DNA of 64,000 bases from Casimicrobium huifangae (GCF_009746125.1 NZ_CP041352.1:2216436-2280435), one strand, 5' to 3'; positions 19,381-29,473 are shown, counted from the stretch's first letter. The notes: generated from the letters alone by a model not told the origin. Numbers and translations are program-made.

Positions 19381-20438
19381 GCAATCCGGTCGAACTGGTT
19401 CTGGGCACCGATTTCCCGATGGTGAATTACGCCATCTGGACCTTGCTGAAGATCATCGTGATCGTGTTGCCAATCACGATCTGCGTTGCCTTCCTGACGC
19501 TCTGGGAACGCAAAGTGATCGGCTGGATGCAGGTTCGAATCGGTCCGAACCGCGTGGGCAAAGGCTGGCTCCAGCCGTTTGCCGACGTGCTGAAACTGAT
19601 CTTCAAGGAGATCGTGGTCCCAAGCGGCGCCAACAAGACGCTGTTCTACATCGCCCCCTTGCTGTCGATCGGTCCGGCGCTCGCGGCGTGGGCTGTTATC
19701 CCGTTCGACCCGACGCTGATTCTTGCCAATGCCAATGCGGGCCTCCTGTATATCCTGGCGTTGACTTCCGTTGGTGTGTACGGCGTCATCCTCGCCGGTT
19801 GGGCGTCGAACTCAAAATACGCTTTCCTCGGCTGCCTGCGCTCCGCCGCACAGATCGTTTCCTACGAAATCGCGATGGGCTTCGCGCTGGTCGGTGTGCT
19901 GATGGCAGCCAACAGCCTTAATCTGGCGGATATCGTGAACGCGCAGCAGGGCGGCTTGCACCAGTGGTACTTCATCCCGCTGTTCCCGCTGTTCATCGTG
20001 TACTTCATATCCGGCGTCGCAGAAACCAACCGCCACCCGTTCGACGTAGCCGAGGGCGAGTCTGAAATCGTTGCCGGCTTTCACGTTGAATACTCGGGTG
20101 TGACGTTCGCGGTGTTCTTCCTCGCTGAGTACGCCAACATGATCCTGATCGCAGTGTTGACCAGTGTGCTGTTCCTCGGCGGCTGGCTGTCACCGTTCCC
20201 GATCACGAACGAGCTTTCGCTGTTCGGCATCAAACCGTTTGCCGATGGATTTTTCTGGCTGGCCGCGAAAGTTTTCGTGGTGCTGTTCTTCTTCCTGTGG
20301 ATTCGCGCCTCATTCCCGCGCTATCGCTATGACCAGATCATGCGCCTCGGCTGGAAGATCTTTATCCCCGTCACGCTCGCCTTCATCGTGTTCCTCGCGA
20401 TCATCATGCAGACGCCGTGGGGCGTTGCGTTTCACTAG
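19377..20438 (+). CDS. nuoH: NADH-quinone oxidoreductase subunit H
   Basis: 353 residues, membrane subunit with eight or so helices that forms the entry of the quinone channel. The signatures [18 protein letters not shown] (near residue 43) and the acidic loop [20 protein letters not shown] (near 218) are intact. It starts within the last codons of nuoG (ATGA overlap), so the two are translationally coupled. Confidence 0.98.
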   Translation: MSNPVELVLGTDFPMVNYAIWTLLKIIVIVLPITICVAFLTLWERKVIGWMQVRIGPNRVGKGWLQPFADVLKLIFKEIVVPSGANKTLFYIAPLLSIGPALAAWAVIPFDPTLILANANAGLLYILALTSVGVYGVILAGWASNSKYAFLGCLRSAAQIVSYEIAMGFALVGVLMAANSLNLADIVNAQQGGLHQWYFIPLFPLFIVYFISGVAETNRHPFDVAEGESEIVAGFHVEYSGVTFAVFFLAEYANMILIAVLTSVLFLGGWLSPFPITNELSLFGIKPFADGFFWLAAKVFVVLFFFLWIRASFPRYRYDQIMRLGWKIFIPVTLAFIVFLAIIMQTPWGVAFH

Positions 20439-20450
20439 GAGGTAATGAAG

Positions 20451-20942
20451 ATGGTTGCCTCGATCAAGCATTATTTTTCAACCTTCCTGCTGTGGGAACT
20501 GCTGAAAGGCCTGTCGTTGACCGGCCGCTATCTGTTTGCGCGCAAGATCACAGTTCAGTTTCCGGAAGAAAAAACGCCACAAAGCCCGCGCTTCCGTGGC
20601 CTGCACGCGCTGCGCCGCTACGAGAATGGCGAAGAGCGTTGCATTGCCTGCAAGCTCTGCGAGGCGGTTTGCCCGGCGATGGCAATCACCATCGAGTCAG
20701 CCGTTCGCGATGATGGCAGCCGTCGCACGACCCGCTACGACATTGATCTGACCAAGTGCATCTTCTGCGGCTTCTGCGAGGAGAGTTGTCCCGTGGATTC
20801 GATCGTAGAAACGCGCATTCTCGAATACCACGGCGAAAAGCGTGGCGATCTCTACTACACCAAAGAGATGCTGCTCGCGGTCGGTGACCGCTACGAAAAA
20901 CAAATTGCAGCCGACCGGGCTGCAGATGCGAGGTTCCGCTAG
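20451..20942 (+). CDS. nuoI: NADH-quinone oxidoreductase subunit I
   Basis: 163 residues from ATG 20451. Start choice: the ribosome-binding site AGGAGG at 20437-20442 is 8 bases before ATG 20451 but only 2 bases before ATG 20445, so the shorter form is preferred. Two ferredoxin-type 4Fe-4S sites (N6a and N6b) are seen: [12 protein letters not shown] (Cys64, 67, 70, 74) and [12 protein letters not shown] (Cys103, 106, 109, 113). NuoI relays electrons from NuoG to NuoB. Confidence 0.97.
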   Translation: MVASIKHYFSTFLLWELLKGLSLTGRYLFARKITVQFPEEKTPQSPRFRGLHALRRYENGEERCIACKLCEAVCPAMAITIESAVRDDGSRRTTRYDIDLTKCIFCGFCEESCPVDSIVETRILEYHGEKRGDLYYTKEMLLAVGDRYEKQIAADRAADARFR

Positions 20943-20973
20943 GCCGCCTGCGGCTGTCTGAGCGAAAAAGCCC

Positions 20974-21636
20974 ATGCCTGAACTGTCCACCATCGTCTTC
21001 TACGTGTTCTCCGCGATTCTGCTGTTGGCAGCGTCGCGCGTGATTAGCGTCAAGAACCCCGTCCACGCCGCACTGTTCCTGGTGCTCGCGTTCTTCTCTG
21101 CGTCCGCGCTCTGGATGCTGCTCAAGGCTGAGTTCCTCGCCATCGCGCTGGTCCTGGTCTACGTCGGCGCCGTGATGGTGCTATTCCTGTTCGTGGTGAT
21201 GATGCTTGACATCAACTTCGAGGAGCTGCGCAAGCAGTTCCGCAGCTATCTGCCAGTCGGCCTGCTGGTTGGCGCGGCCGTGCTGGTCGAGATGGTGCTG
21301 GTCCTCGGCCTGTCGTTCGGCAAGAAATCCGGTGTGACCGGCGCGCCAAATGCAGTGACGGTTGATGGCAGCAATGCCAAGGCGCTGGGTGTCGAGCTGT
21401 TTACCAAGTACATCTATGCGGTCGAAATCGCCGGCGTGTTGCTGCTGGTGGCAATTGTGGCGGCCATCGCACTAACGCTTCGTGACCGCCGCGAGTCGCG
21501 TTACCAGAATCCTGGCGAACAGGTGCTGGTGCGCCGCAACGATCGCCTGCGCGTGCTCAAGATTGCGAGCGAGAAGCCGACTGCCGCTGAAACACCGGTG
21601 GCCGCAGCCGCGCCCGCTACCGAGGTGAAGAAATAA
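20974..21636 (+). CDS. nuoJ: NADH-quinone oxidoreductase subunit J
   Basis: 220 residues, a five-helix membrane subunit. The conserved region [20 protein letters not shown] forms the third helix with the pi-bulge implicated in coupling. The C-terminus carries a soluble Ala/Pro/Thr-rich tail (about residues 200-220) not needed by the fold. Its stop overlaps the nuoK start by one base (TAATG). Confidence 0.96.
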   Translation: MPELSTIVFYVFSAILLLAASRVISVKNPVHAALFLVLAFFSASALWMLLKAEFLAIALVLVYVGAVMVLFLFVVMMLDINFEELRKQFRSYLPVGLLVGAAVLVEMVLVLGLSFGKKSGVTGAPNAVTVDGSNAKALGVELFTKYIYAVEIAGVLLLVAIVAAIALTLRDRRESRYQNPGEQVLVRRNDRLRVLKIASEKPTAAETPVAAAAPATEVKK

Positions 21637-21950
21637 TGTTGCCCGCCCCCACCCTCAACTCCTACCTGATCGTGGCAGCCGCGCTGTTCACTATCAGCGT
21701 GATCGGCATCTTCATCAACCGCCGCAACGTCATCATCCTGCTCATGGCCATCGAGCTGATGCTGCTTGCCGTCAACCTCAACTTCATCGCGTTTTCGAGC
21801 TACCTCGGCGACCTGAGTGGTCAAGTCTTCGTGTTCTTCATCCTGACGGTGGCGGCAGCCGAGTCGGCGATCGGTCTTGCGATCCTCGTCGTCCTGTTCC
21901 GCAATGTCGGTTCTGTGGACGTCGATCAAATCGGCAAGCTGAAGGGATAA
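21636..21950 (+). CDS. nuoK: NADH-quinone oxidoreductase subunit K
   Basis: 104 residues with three helices. The family features [17 protein letters not shown] (conserved Glu in helix 2) and [18 protein letters not shown] (conserved Glu in helix 3) are present; these glutamates take part in proton transfer. Length is standard. It is coupled to nuoJ through a one-base overlap. Confidence 0.97.
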   Translation: MLPAPTLNSYLIVAAALFTISVIGIFINRRNVIILLMAIELMLLAVNLNFIAFSSYLGDLSGQVFVFFILTVAAAESAIGLAILVVLFRNVGSVDVDQIGKLKG

Positions 21951-21956
21951 GAGCAG

Positions 21957-23948
21957 ATGAAACTCTCCTATCTCATCGTTCCATTCGCACCGCTGATTGG
22001 CGCAATCCTCGCCGGCCTCTGGGGCAGGCAGATCGGTCGCAAGGGCGCCCATACCGTCACCATTCTTGGTGTACTGATTTCGTTCATCGCGTCGTGCGTC
22101 GTGTTCGCGGACGTGCTTGCCGGCAATACCTTCAACGGCCCGCTGTATACGTGGATGGTGTCAGGTGGCGTCAAGTTCGAGGTTGGCTTCCTGATCGACA
22201 CGTTGACTGTCACCATGATGCTGGTGGTGACCTCGGTATCGCTGATGGTGCACATCTACACCATCGGCTACATGGAAGAAGACCCGGGCTATCAGCGCTT
22301 CTTCAGCTACATCTCGCTGTTCACGTTCTCGATGCTGATGCTCGTGATGAGCAACAACTTCCTGCAACTGTTCTTCGGCTGGGAGGCGGTGGGTCTCGTC
22401 TCATACCTGCTGATCGGCTTCTGGTACACGCGGCCGACAGCGATCTTCGCGAACATGAAGGCTTTCCTGGTCAACCGCGTTGGCGATCTGGGATTCCTGC
22501 TTGGCATTGGCCTTGTGCTCGCCTATACCGGCAGCCTCGACTACGCCACAGTATTCAAGAATGCGCCGTCGCTGGCGAATATTTCGGTGAACCTCGGTCC
22601 CGTTGGTATCCCGTCGTGGGCGACTGCGACCTGCATCCTGCTGTTCATCGGTGCCATGGGCAAGTCAGCCCAGGTGCCGCTGCACGTGTGGTTGCCCGAC
22701 TCGATGGAAGGCCCGACTCCGATCTCGGCGCTGATCCACGCCGCGACCATGGTGACTGCCGGCATCTTCATGGTGTCACGCATGTCGCCGCTGTTTGAGA
22801 TGTCGACAACGGCGCTGTCCTTCGTGCTGATCATCGGTGCCACGACTGCATTGTTCATGGGCTTCCTGGGCATCATCCAGTACGACATCAAGCGCGTCGT
22901 GGCCTATTCGACGCTGTCGCAGCTCGGTTACATGACTGTGGCGCTCGGTGTCTCGGCTTACAGTGCCGCGATGTTCCATCTGGTGACGCATGCCTTCTTC
23001 AAGGCGTTGCTGTTCCTCGCGGCAGGTTCGGTAATCATCGGCATGCACCACAATCAGGATATCCGCTACATGGGCGGTATCCGCAAGTACATGAAGATCA
23101 CCTGGCTCACCTCGCTGGTGGGGTCGCTGGCGCTGATCGGCTTTCCGCTGCTGTCAGGCTTCTATTCGAAGGACACGATTATTGAGGCCGTGCACGAGAG
23201 CAAGATTTTCGGTCATGGCTACGCGAATTTTGCGGTGCTGTGCGGTGTCTTCGTGACGGCGTTCTACTCGTTCCGCATGTACTTCCTCGTTTTCCACGGC
23301 AAGGAGCGCTACGACGAGGCACCGCACGATGACCACCATCATCATGACGACCACGGCCATGGGCACGACGCCAAGCCGCATGAGTCACCGTGGGTGGTTA
23401 CGTTGCCACTGGTGTTGCTGGCGATCCCGTCGGTCATTCTTGGCTACTTCGGCATCGACAAAATTGTCTATGGCGACTGGTTCAAGGGCGCCATCGCACC
23501 GATCGCGCAGGGCCACGACACGCTGGGGCCGCTGAAGGCGGAGTTCCACGGCGCAATGAGCATGGCGATTCACGGCCTGACTTCACTGCCATTCATCCTG
23601 GCCATGGCCGGTGTCGCCCTCGCGTACTACCTGTATGTGGTCAACCCGGCGCTGCCAGCCCGGTTGCGCAAGCAATTCAGCGGCATCGTGACGGTGCTCG
23701 AAGAGAAGTACTACTTCGACCGCTTCAACGAATTCTTCTTCGCCGGCGGTGCCCGCAAGCTCGGCGAGGGGCTGTTCCGCTTCGGTGATCGTGCCGTGAT
23801 TGATGGCGCGCTGGTCAACGGCTCGGCCAAAGGCATCGGGCTGATCGCCGGGTTGATGCGTCACCTGCAAACAGGTTTCATCTATCACTACGCATTCGTC
23901 ATGGTCGCAGGCGTGCTCGCCTTCCTGACCTGGCTGCTGCTTCGATAA
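21957..23948 (+). CDS. nuoL: NADH-quinone oxidoreductase subunit L
   Basis: 663 residues, the distal antiporter-like proton-pumping subunit with the long lateral helix. The channel core includes FGWEAVGLVSYLLIGFW, the lysine region MGKSAQVPLHVWLPD and the SALIHAATMV segment. A histidine/aspartate-rich insertion at about residues 455-478 (PHDDHHHHDDHGHGHD) lies in a loop between helices and could bind metal or simply be a hydrophilic loop. Otherwise full length and typical. Confidence 0.97.
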   Translation: MKLSYLIVPFAPLIGAILAGLWGRQIGRKGAHTVTILGVLISFIASCVVFADVLAGNTFNGPLYTWMVSGGVKFEVGFLIDTLTVTMMLVVTSVSLMVHIYTIGYMEEDPGYQRFFSYISLFTFSMLMLVMSNNFLQLFFGWEAVGLVSYLLIGFWYTRPTAIFANMKAFLVNRVGDLGFLLGIGLVLAYTGSLDYATVFKNAPSLANISVNLGPVGIPSWATATCILLFIGAMGKSAQVPLHVWLPDSMEGPTPISALIHAATMVTAGIFMVSRMSPLFEMSTTALSFVLIIGATTALFMGFLGIIQYDIKRVVAYSTLSQLGYMTVALGVSAYSAAMFHLVTHAFFKALLFLAAGSVIIGMHHNQDIRYMGGIRKYMKITWLTSLVGSLALIGFPLLSGFYSKDTIIEAVHESKIFGHGYANFAVLCGVFVTAFYSFRMYFLVFHGKERYDEAPHDDHHHHDDHGHGHDAKPHESPWVVTLPLVLLAIPSVILGYFGIDKIVYGDWFKGAIAPIAQGHDTLGPLKAEFHGAMSMAIHGLTSLPFILAMAGVALAYYLYVVNPALPARLRKQFSGIVTVLEEKYYFDRFNEFFFAGGARKLGEGLFRFGDRAVIDGALVNGSAKGIGLIAGLMRHLQTGFIYHYAFVMVAGVLAFLTWLLLR

Positions 23949-23975
23949 GCACAGAGCGGAACAAGAAGACTCGAT

Positions 23976-25466
23976 ATGCTGCTCTCACTCTCCATCTGGA
24001 TTCCGATCATTGGCGGGCTTGCCGTCCTGACCACGGGGCGGGACAAGAATGCCAATCTGACGCGCTGGCTGGCACTTGTCGCTGCCGTGGCCGGGTTCCT
24101 GGTCACCATTCCGCTCTACACCGGCTTCGATCCCTCCACCGCCGCGCTGCAGTTCGTCGAGAATGTGCCGTGGATTGATCGCTACAAGATTCGCTACTAC
24201 CTCGGTGTCGATGGCATCTCGATGTGGTTCGTGCTGCTCAACAGCTTCACGACGATTCTGGTCGTGATCGCTGGCTGGGTGGTGATCGAGAAGCAGCCGG
24301 CGCAATACTTCGCAGCATTCCTGATCATGTCGGGCCTGATCAACGGCTCCTTCGCCGCTGCCGACGCCGTGCTGTTCTACGTTTTCTTCGAAGCGATGCT
24401 GATCCCGATGTACCTGATCATCGGCATCTGGGGCGGCCCCAATCGCCTGTACGCAGCGATCAAGTTCTTCCTGTACACGCTGCTCGGCTCGCTATTGATG
24501 CTGGTGGCGCTGCTCTACCTGTACAACGTCACCGGCGGCAGCTTCACCATTGCTGACTTCCACAAAGTACCGCTGGCCAAGACACCGCAAATCCTGCTGT
24601 TCATCGCCTTCTTCATGGCCTTCGCCGTAAAGGTGCCGATGTGGCCGGTGCACACTTGGTTGCCCGATGCCCACGTTGAGGCGCCCACCGGCGGTTCGGT
24701 GGTGCTCGCGGCCATCACGCTCAAGCTCGGTGCCTACGGCTTTCTGCGCTTCATCCTGCCGATCGTGCCGGATGCCTCGCACATGCTGGCACCGTTCGTG
24801 GTCACCATCTCACTGATCGCAATCGTCTACATCGGCTTCGTGGCTTTGGTGCAGACTGACATGAAGAAGCTGGTCGCCTATTCGTCGATCTCGCACATGG
24901 GCTTCGTCACGCTCGGCTTCTTCCTCTTCGTGGGCGGGCAGGGCAGTGCGCTCGGCATCGAGGGCGGCCTGATGCAAATGATCTCGCACGGCTTCGTCTC
25001 CGCCGCGATGTTCCTCTGTATCGGCGTGATGTACGACCGCCTGCATAGCCGCAACATTGCGGACTATGGCGGCGTGGTCAATGTGATGCCAAAGTTCGCC
25101 GCGTTGTTGATGCTGTTCGGCATGGCCAACGCCGGCTTGCCGGGTACCTCCGGTTTCATCGGCGAATTCACGGTTACGCTGGCTGCCGTGAAGCAGGGCA
25201 TGTTCTGGACCGCGGCCTGCGCCGGTCTCGCGCTGATCCTCGGCGCTGCCTACACGCTGTGGATGTACAAGCGCGTGATGTTCGGCGAGATTGGCAACGA
25301 TCACGTCAAGAACGACATGCCAGATCTATCGCGTCGCGAGTTCTGGATGCTGGTGCTGGTCGCCGCGTGCGTGCTCGGCATGGGGCTCTATCCGGCGCCA
25401 TTCACCGAAGTCATGCACAAGAGTGTGGAAGAGCTGATCACCCATGTCGCGCGCAGCAAGCTCTAA
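23976..25466 (+). CDS. nuoM: NADH-quinone oxidoreductase subunit M
   Basis: 496 residues, the second antiporter-like proton-pumping subunit, homologous to NuoL and NuoN. Key features are the Glu in FFEAMLIPMYLIIG, the Lys in FAVKVPMWPVHTWLPDAH and the broken-helix region near KLVAYSSISHMGF. About fourteen hydrophobic helices. No anomalies. Confidence 0.98.
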   Translation: MLLSLSIWIPIIGGLAVLTTGRDKNANLTRWLALVAAVAGFLVTIPLYTGFDPSTAALQFVENVPWIDRYKIRYYLGVDGISMWFVLLNSFTTILVVIAGWVVIEKQPAQYFAAFLIMSGLINGSFAAADAVLFYVFFEAMLIPMYLIIGIWGGPNRLYAAIKFFLYTLLGSLLMLVALLYLYNVTGGSFTIADFHKVPLAKTPQILLFIAFFMAFAVKVPMWPVHTWLPDAHVEAPTGGSVVLAAITLKLGAYGFLRFILPIVPDASHMLAPFVVTISLIAIVYIGFVALVQTDMKKLVAYSSISHMGFVTLGFFLFVGGQGSALGIEGGLMQMISHGFVSAAMFLCIGVMYDRLHSRNIADYGGVVNVMPKFAALLMLFGMANAGLPGTSGFIGEFTVTLAAVKQGMFWTAACAGLALILGAAYTLWMYKRVMFGEIGNDHVKNDMPDLSRREFWMLVLVAACVLGMGLYPAPFTEVMHKSVEELITHVARSKL

Positions 25467-25484
25467 CCGGACGAGACCACAACA

Positions 25485-26921
25485 ATGAAAGACATCCTTC
25501 TCGTTCTCCCTGAAATCGTCCTGCTGAGTCTGACCAGCCTGCTGCTGGTAGTGGACCTGTTCGTCGGTCGCACCCAGAAACATTTCACCTTTGCCTGCGG
25601 TATCGGCGCGCTACTGTGGACGGCGCTGTTCGTTGGCGCGCAGTTCACGCCGATTGGCAGCTTGCCGAGTGAGACGGCATTTGCCGGCCTGTTCGTCGCC
25701 GATGGCGCCGCCACAGCGCTCAAGCTGGCGATCCTGCTCTCGGCAGCGGTTGCATTGGCTTACTCGTGGACCTACCTCAAGAAGCACGGTCTGGACAACG
25801 GCGAATTCATCGCGCTGGTGCTGCTTGGCACGCTCGGCATGATGGTGATCGCCAGCGCAGCAAGCATGCTGACCGCCTACCTGGGCCTTGAGCTGCTGAG
25901 CCTGTCGATGTACGCACTGGTCGCGCTCAAGCGCGATGACCGTATCGCGACTGAAGCGGCGATGAAGTATTTCGTGCTCGGTGCGCTGGCGTCGGGTCTG
26001 CTGCTATTCGGCATGTCGATCATTTACGGCGCCACCGGCTCGATCAGCCTGGGCGGCATCTCGGCCGCACTGGGCAAGGCGAACCCGACGGCGGTGGCCT
26101 TTGGTCTGATCTTCATCGCGGCTGGCGTCTCGTTCAAACTGGGTGTGGTGCCTTTCCACATGTGGGTACCGGACGTTTACAACGGTGCGCCAACAGCTGT
26201 CACGCTGTTCCTCGGCACCGCGCCGAAAGTCGCAGCGTTCGCGCTGGCGTACCGTTTGTTCGGCAGTGGCCTTACACCAGCGGCGGGCGACTGGTCAGTG
26301 ATCCTCGCCGTGATTGCTACCTTGTCGGTGGTCCTTGGCAACCTGATCGCTATCGTGCAGACCAACATCAAGCGCATGCTGGCTTACTCCGCCGTCGCCA
26401 ACATGGGCTTCCTGTTGCTCGGCTTCGTCGGAGGTGGTAAGGAGGGCTACGCTGCGGCGCTTTTCTACGCCGTTGCCTACGCGATTACCGGCCTCGTCTC
26501 GTTCGGCATCCTCGTGCTGCTCTCTGGCCGTGGCGTCGAGTTCGACAATATTGACGACCTCAAGGGCCTCAACACCCGCTCGCCGTGGTTCGCGTTCCTG
26601 ATGTTGCTGGCAATGTTCTCGCTGGCGGGCATTCCGCCAACCATCGGCTTCTGGGCCAAGCTGTCGGTGATTGAGTCGGTCGTCGGCGCCGGGTACACCT
26701 GGATCGCCGTGATCGCCGTGCTGGCCTCGCTGGTTGGCGCGTTCTACTACCTGCGCGTCGTTCGCGTGATGTATTTCGCTGAACCCACCGAGGGTGCGCT
26801 CGCCTTGCCGAACCGCAGCGAGACGGTGTTGATCTCGGCCAATGCGCTGGCGATTCTGGTGCTCGGCGCGCTGCCCAGCACCATCATGGCGGTCTGCCTG
26901 AAGGCACTGCAGACTGGCTGA
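25485..26921 (+). CDS. nuoN: NADH-quinone oxidoreductase subunit N
   Basis: 478 residues, the third antiporter-like proton-pumping subunit. The Glu of the first channel lies in YLGLELLSLSMYALVAL, the Lys in GVSFKLGVVPFHMWVPDVY and the second broken helix near NIKRMLAYSAVANMGF. It closes the nuo operon; a hairpin and then a copy of the intergenic repeat follow the stop codon. Confidence 0.98.
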   Translation: MKDILLVLPEIVLLSLTSLLLVVDLFVGRTQKHFTFACGIGALLWTALFVGAQFTPIGSLPSETAFAGLFVADGAATALKLAILLSAAVALAYSWTYLKKHGLDNGEFIALVLLGTLGMMVIASAASMLTAYLGLELLSLSMYALVALKRDDRIATEAAMKYFVLGALASGLLLFGMSIIYGATGSISLGGISAALGKANPTAVAFGLIFIAAGVSFKLGVVPFHMWVPDVYNGAPTAVTLFLGTAPKVAAFALAYRLFGSGLTPAAGDWSVILAVIATLSVVLGNLIAIVQTNIKRMLAYSAVANMGFLLLGFVGGGKEGYAAALFYAVAYAITGLVSFGILVLLSGRGVEFDNIDDLKGLNTRSPWFAFLMLLAMFSLAGIPPTIGFWAKLSVIESVVGAGYTWIAVIAVLASLVGAFYYLRVVRVMYFAEPTEGALALPNRSETVLISANALAILVLGALPSTIMAVCLKALQTG

Positions 26922-26931
26922 CCTGAATCGA

Positions 26932-26949
26932 CCGCAGCCAGCGCTGCGG
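26932..26949 (+). terminator. hairpin at the 3' end of the nuo operon
   Basis: CCGCAG (26932-26937) pairs perfectly with CTGCGG (26944-26949) across a six-base loop, 10 bases after the nuoN stop. No T-run follows, so this is not a canonical rho-independent terminator; it may protect the transcript end or work with Rho. Confidence 0.4.
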
Positions 26950-26967
26950 CCTGTTCGCCAAGTCATC

Positions 26968-27083
26968 AGCTTTTTGTCGAAACGGCCATTCCGCATGGGC
27001 TTGGCCCACAGAAACACGCTTTATCGACTTTCGCCGATTTTGCGCTGATAGCCCAATGCCGATGCGGCTTTGATTGAAAAGCC
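26968..27083. repeat. dispersed intergenic imperfect palindrome, copy 2
   Basis: The right arm 27024-27083 begins TCGACTTTCG, has AGCCC at positions 27-31 and ends AAAAGCC after exactly 60 bases. The left arm 26968-27027 is an inverted, diverged copy (28 of 60 positions complementary to the right arm by hand count) that shares the central TCGA and has TGGGCT in the mirrored register. It lies 46 bases beyond nuoN in a 311-base gap before the LysR gene. In the remaining 150 bases of that gap (27084-27232) I see no gene or recognisable signal. Confidence 0.72.
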
Positions 27084-27232
27084 GTGTCCCTTTGTCCATG
27101 CTTGGTGGCAATTCACTTCGGGCGTTGCCGGCGTGAAGTTTCGTTCCTGGGCGCAGCACTCTCCAAGGCGAACTGGCCCAAATCTGACGCCCCTACGCCG
27201 TCAGTTCAAGCGCCGCCGCCGCAATCGGGATA

Positions 27233-28168
27233 ATGTCCCGCATGCCGCGCTCCGACACCCGTTTCCCCCCGATTGACGCTTTGCGTGCCTTCGAGGCCGC
27301 CACACGACTCGGCTCGTTCGAGCAGGTCGCCGCCGAGCTGGCAATCACCGCCAGCGCCGTCAGCAAACGCATTACCGCGCTGGAACACCTGCTGGGGGTG
27401 GCGCTGCTCGACCGCGCCGGGCGGCGCCTGGTGCTCACCGCCGCCGGCAAGGAGTACGCCGAGCAGGTGCGTGCCGCGCTGAACCAGCTCGCCGCGGTCG
27501 GCCTGCATCAGCGCACAGCGCAATCGCGGCAGCGATTGCGCGTGCTGTCCACGCCTACCTTCGCGCGCGAGGTGCTGGTGCCCCGCCTCGGCGCGTTCAC
27601 TGATCGTCACCCGGACGCCGAAATCGAGGTGGTGGTCGCCATCCCATACCTTGATCTCACGCCGCCGGAGGCCGACGTCACGGTCAGTTTCGGTCCGCGC
27701 CATTCCACCAATGACGGCGCCCGTTCGATGGCCACGCCGCTGCTGTTTGAGCCCGCGTTTGCTGTCGCAGCTCCGGCACTTGCCAAGCGCCTGCGTCTCA
27801 AGCAGCCGGTTGACCTGTTGCGCCGTTCGCCCACCGTGCCGTTGCTGCGGTGCCCGCTGGAGCCGTGGTCACCCTGGTTTCGCGCTGCCGGGCTGGACGC
27901 CGCCGAGCCCACCACCGGGTTGAAGCTGGTTGATCTGGGGCTGGCGCTGGAAGCCGCTGCCAGCGGGCAGGGCGTCGCCCTCGCGCGGCGCAGCCTTGTC
28001 AGCCACTGGCTGGCGCGTGGTGAGCTGGTGGATCTGTTCGCCCTGCGTTCGCTGTCACGTGACGGCTACAGCTTGAGCGTGCAGCAGGCCAGCCCGCTGG
28101 CGCTAGATTTTGCGCAGTGGCTGCAGCGCGAGTGCGCGGCGCTTGAAGCTGCCTCCGCCAATACATGA
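27233..28168 (+). CDS. LysR-family transcriptional regulator (GcvA-like)
   Basis: 311 residues. A winged helix-turn-helix near the N-terminus (about residues 13-72) reads FPPIDALRAFEAATRLGSF then AAELAITASAVSKRITALE and LGVALLDRAGRRLVLT, the GcvA subgroup pattern. The rest is a periplasmic-binding-like effector domain. The lldD-type dehydrogenase gene follows 111 bases downstream on the same strand with an inverted repeat between them, so that gene is the likely target. Such regulators more often sit divergently from their target; the tandem arrangement weakens the link. ATG 27233 is used and ATG 27242 is possible. Confidence 0.88.
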   Translation: MSRMPRSDTRFPPIDALRAFEAATRLGSFEQVAAELAITASAVSKRITALEHLLGVALLDRAGRRLVLTAAGKEYAEQVRAALNQLAAVGLHQRTAQSRQRLRVLSTPTFAREVLVPRLGAFTDRHPDAEIEVVVAIPYLDLTPPEADVTVSFGPRHSTNDGARSMATPLLFEPAFAVAAPALAKRLRLKQPVDLLRRSPTVPLLRCPLEPWSPWFRAAGLDAAEPTTGLKLVDLGLALEAAASGQGVALARRSLVSHWLARGELVDLFALRSLSRDGYSLSVQQASPLALDFAQWLQRECAALEAASANT

Positions 28169-28191
28169 AAACTTTTCCGGCGAAATTTTCA
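28166..28191. promoter_or_regulatory. imperfect inverted repeat between LysR gene and hydroxy-acid dehydrogenase gene
   Basis: A 26-base imperfect palindrome with outer half-sites TGAAAA and TTTTCA and a central CCGG, beginning at the LysR stop codon. By hand 20 of 26 positions are symmetric. There is no T-run, so it is less likely a terminator than an operator or a transcript-end hairpin. It lies 89 bases before the dehydrogenase start. Confidence 0.4.
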
Positions 28192-28279
28192 CCAATTGCC
28201 GGCGCACACGCTACGATCCTGTGCAGCCAATAACCGCAGCGCAATGCTGCGGACGAACCGACAGCCCGAGGAGGAACTC

Positions 28280-29431
28280 ATGCCCGTCATCACCAATATC
28301 GAAGACCTGCGCGTCTTGGCCCAGAAGCGCGTGCCGCGCATGTTCTACGACTACGCCGATTCCGGCTCGTGGACGGAGAGTACCTACCGTGGGAACGAGG
28401 CAGATTTCCAGACCATCAAGTTCCGTCAGCGCGTTGCGGTCAACATGGAGAACCGCACCACACAAACGACCATGGTGGGGCAGGTCGCGAAGATGCCTGT
28501 GGCCATCGCACCGGTGGGTTTGACAGGCATGCAGCACGCTGATGGTGAAATTCTCGCGGCCAAGGCGGCCGAAAAGTTTGGCATCCCGTTCACGCTGTCG
28601 ACCATGAGCATCTGCTCCATCGAAGACATCGCAGCGAACACTACAGCGCCGTTCTGGTTTCAGCTCTACATGATGCGTGACCGCGACGCCATGGTGCGCA
28701 TGATCGAACGCGCCAGGGCTGCCAAGTGCAGCGCGCTCGTGCTCACGCTTGACCTGCAGGTTATCGGCCAGCGTCACAAGGATCTGAAGAACGGTCTCAC
28801 AGCACCGCCGCGCCCGACCGTCGCCAACATCGTCAATCTGATGACCAAGCCACGCTGGTGCCTCGGCATGCTCGGCACCAGGCGGCACACCTTCGGCAAC
28901 CTCGTCGGCCACGTCAAGGAAGTGAGCGACATGAAGTCACTCTCGTCCTGGACCAATGAACAGTTCGACCCACGCGTATCTTGGCCAGACGTCAAATGGG
29001 TCAAAGAGCAGTGGGGCGGCAAACTGATCCTCAAAGGTATTCAGGACGTTGAGGACGCAAAGCTCGCGGTTGAAAGCGGCGCCGACGCCATCGTGGTGTC
29101 CAACCACGGCGGCCGCCAGCTCGACGGCGCAGAAACCTCCATCCGCGCGTTGCCCGCCATCGTTGCCGCTGTAGGCGACAAGATCGAGGTGCACATGGAC
29201 GGCGGCGTCCGCTCCGGCCAGGATGTGCTCAGGGCCTGGGCGTTAGGTGCAAAGGGTGTGTGGATCGGTCGTGCGATGGCTTATGGCTTGGGCGCGATGG
29301 GCGAAGCAGGAGTCACCAAAGCGCTACAGATCATCCACAAAGAGCTGGACGTGAGCATGGCGTTTTGCGGCCACACCAACATCCAGAACGTCGACAAGCA
29401 GATTCTTTTGCCGGGGACGTTTCCGACGTAA
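28280..29431 (+). CDS. FMN-dependent alpha-hydroxy-acid dehydrogenase (L-lactate dehydrogenase family)
   Basis: 383 residues. ATG 28280 is preceded by GAGGAGG, which fixes the start. The family signature SNHGGRQLDGA carries the catalytic His276, and HMDGGVRSGQD and the phosphate-binding GRAMAYGLGA for FMN follow. N-terminal residues DLRVLAQKRVPRMFYDYADSG are typical of LldD/mandelate dehydrogenase relatives. The enzyme oxidises an (S)-2-hydroxy acid such as L-lactate, glycolate or mandelate to the 2-oxo acid and passes electrons to quinone or oxygen. The exact substrate cannot be told. It may be controlled by the upstream LysR protein. Confidence 0.9.
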   Translation: MPVITNIEDLRVLAQKRVPRMFYDYADSGSWTESTYRGNEADFQTIKFRQRVAVNMENRTTQTTMVGQVAKMPVAIAPVGLTGMQHADGEILAAKAAEKFGIPFTLSTMSICSIEDIAANTTAPFWFQLYMMRDRDAMVRMIERARAAKCSALVLTLDLQVIGQRHKDLKNGLTAPPRPTVANIVNLMTKPRWCLGMLGTRRHTFGNLVGHVKEVSDMKSLSSWTNEQFDPRVSWPDVKWVKEQWGGKLILKGIQDVEDAKLAVESGADAIVVSNHGGRQLDGAETSIRALPAIVAAVGDKIEVHMDGGVRSGQDVLRAWALGAKGVWIGRAMAYGLGAMGEAGVTKALQIIHKELDVSMAFCGHTNIQNVDKQILLPGTFPT

Positions 29432-29473
29432 TATAGCGTTCATGTTCACGCGCGCAAACAACGGCAGACGAGA

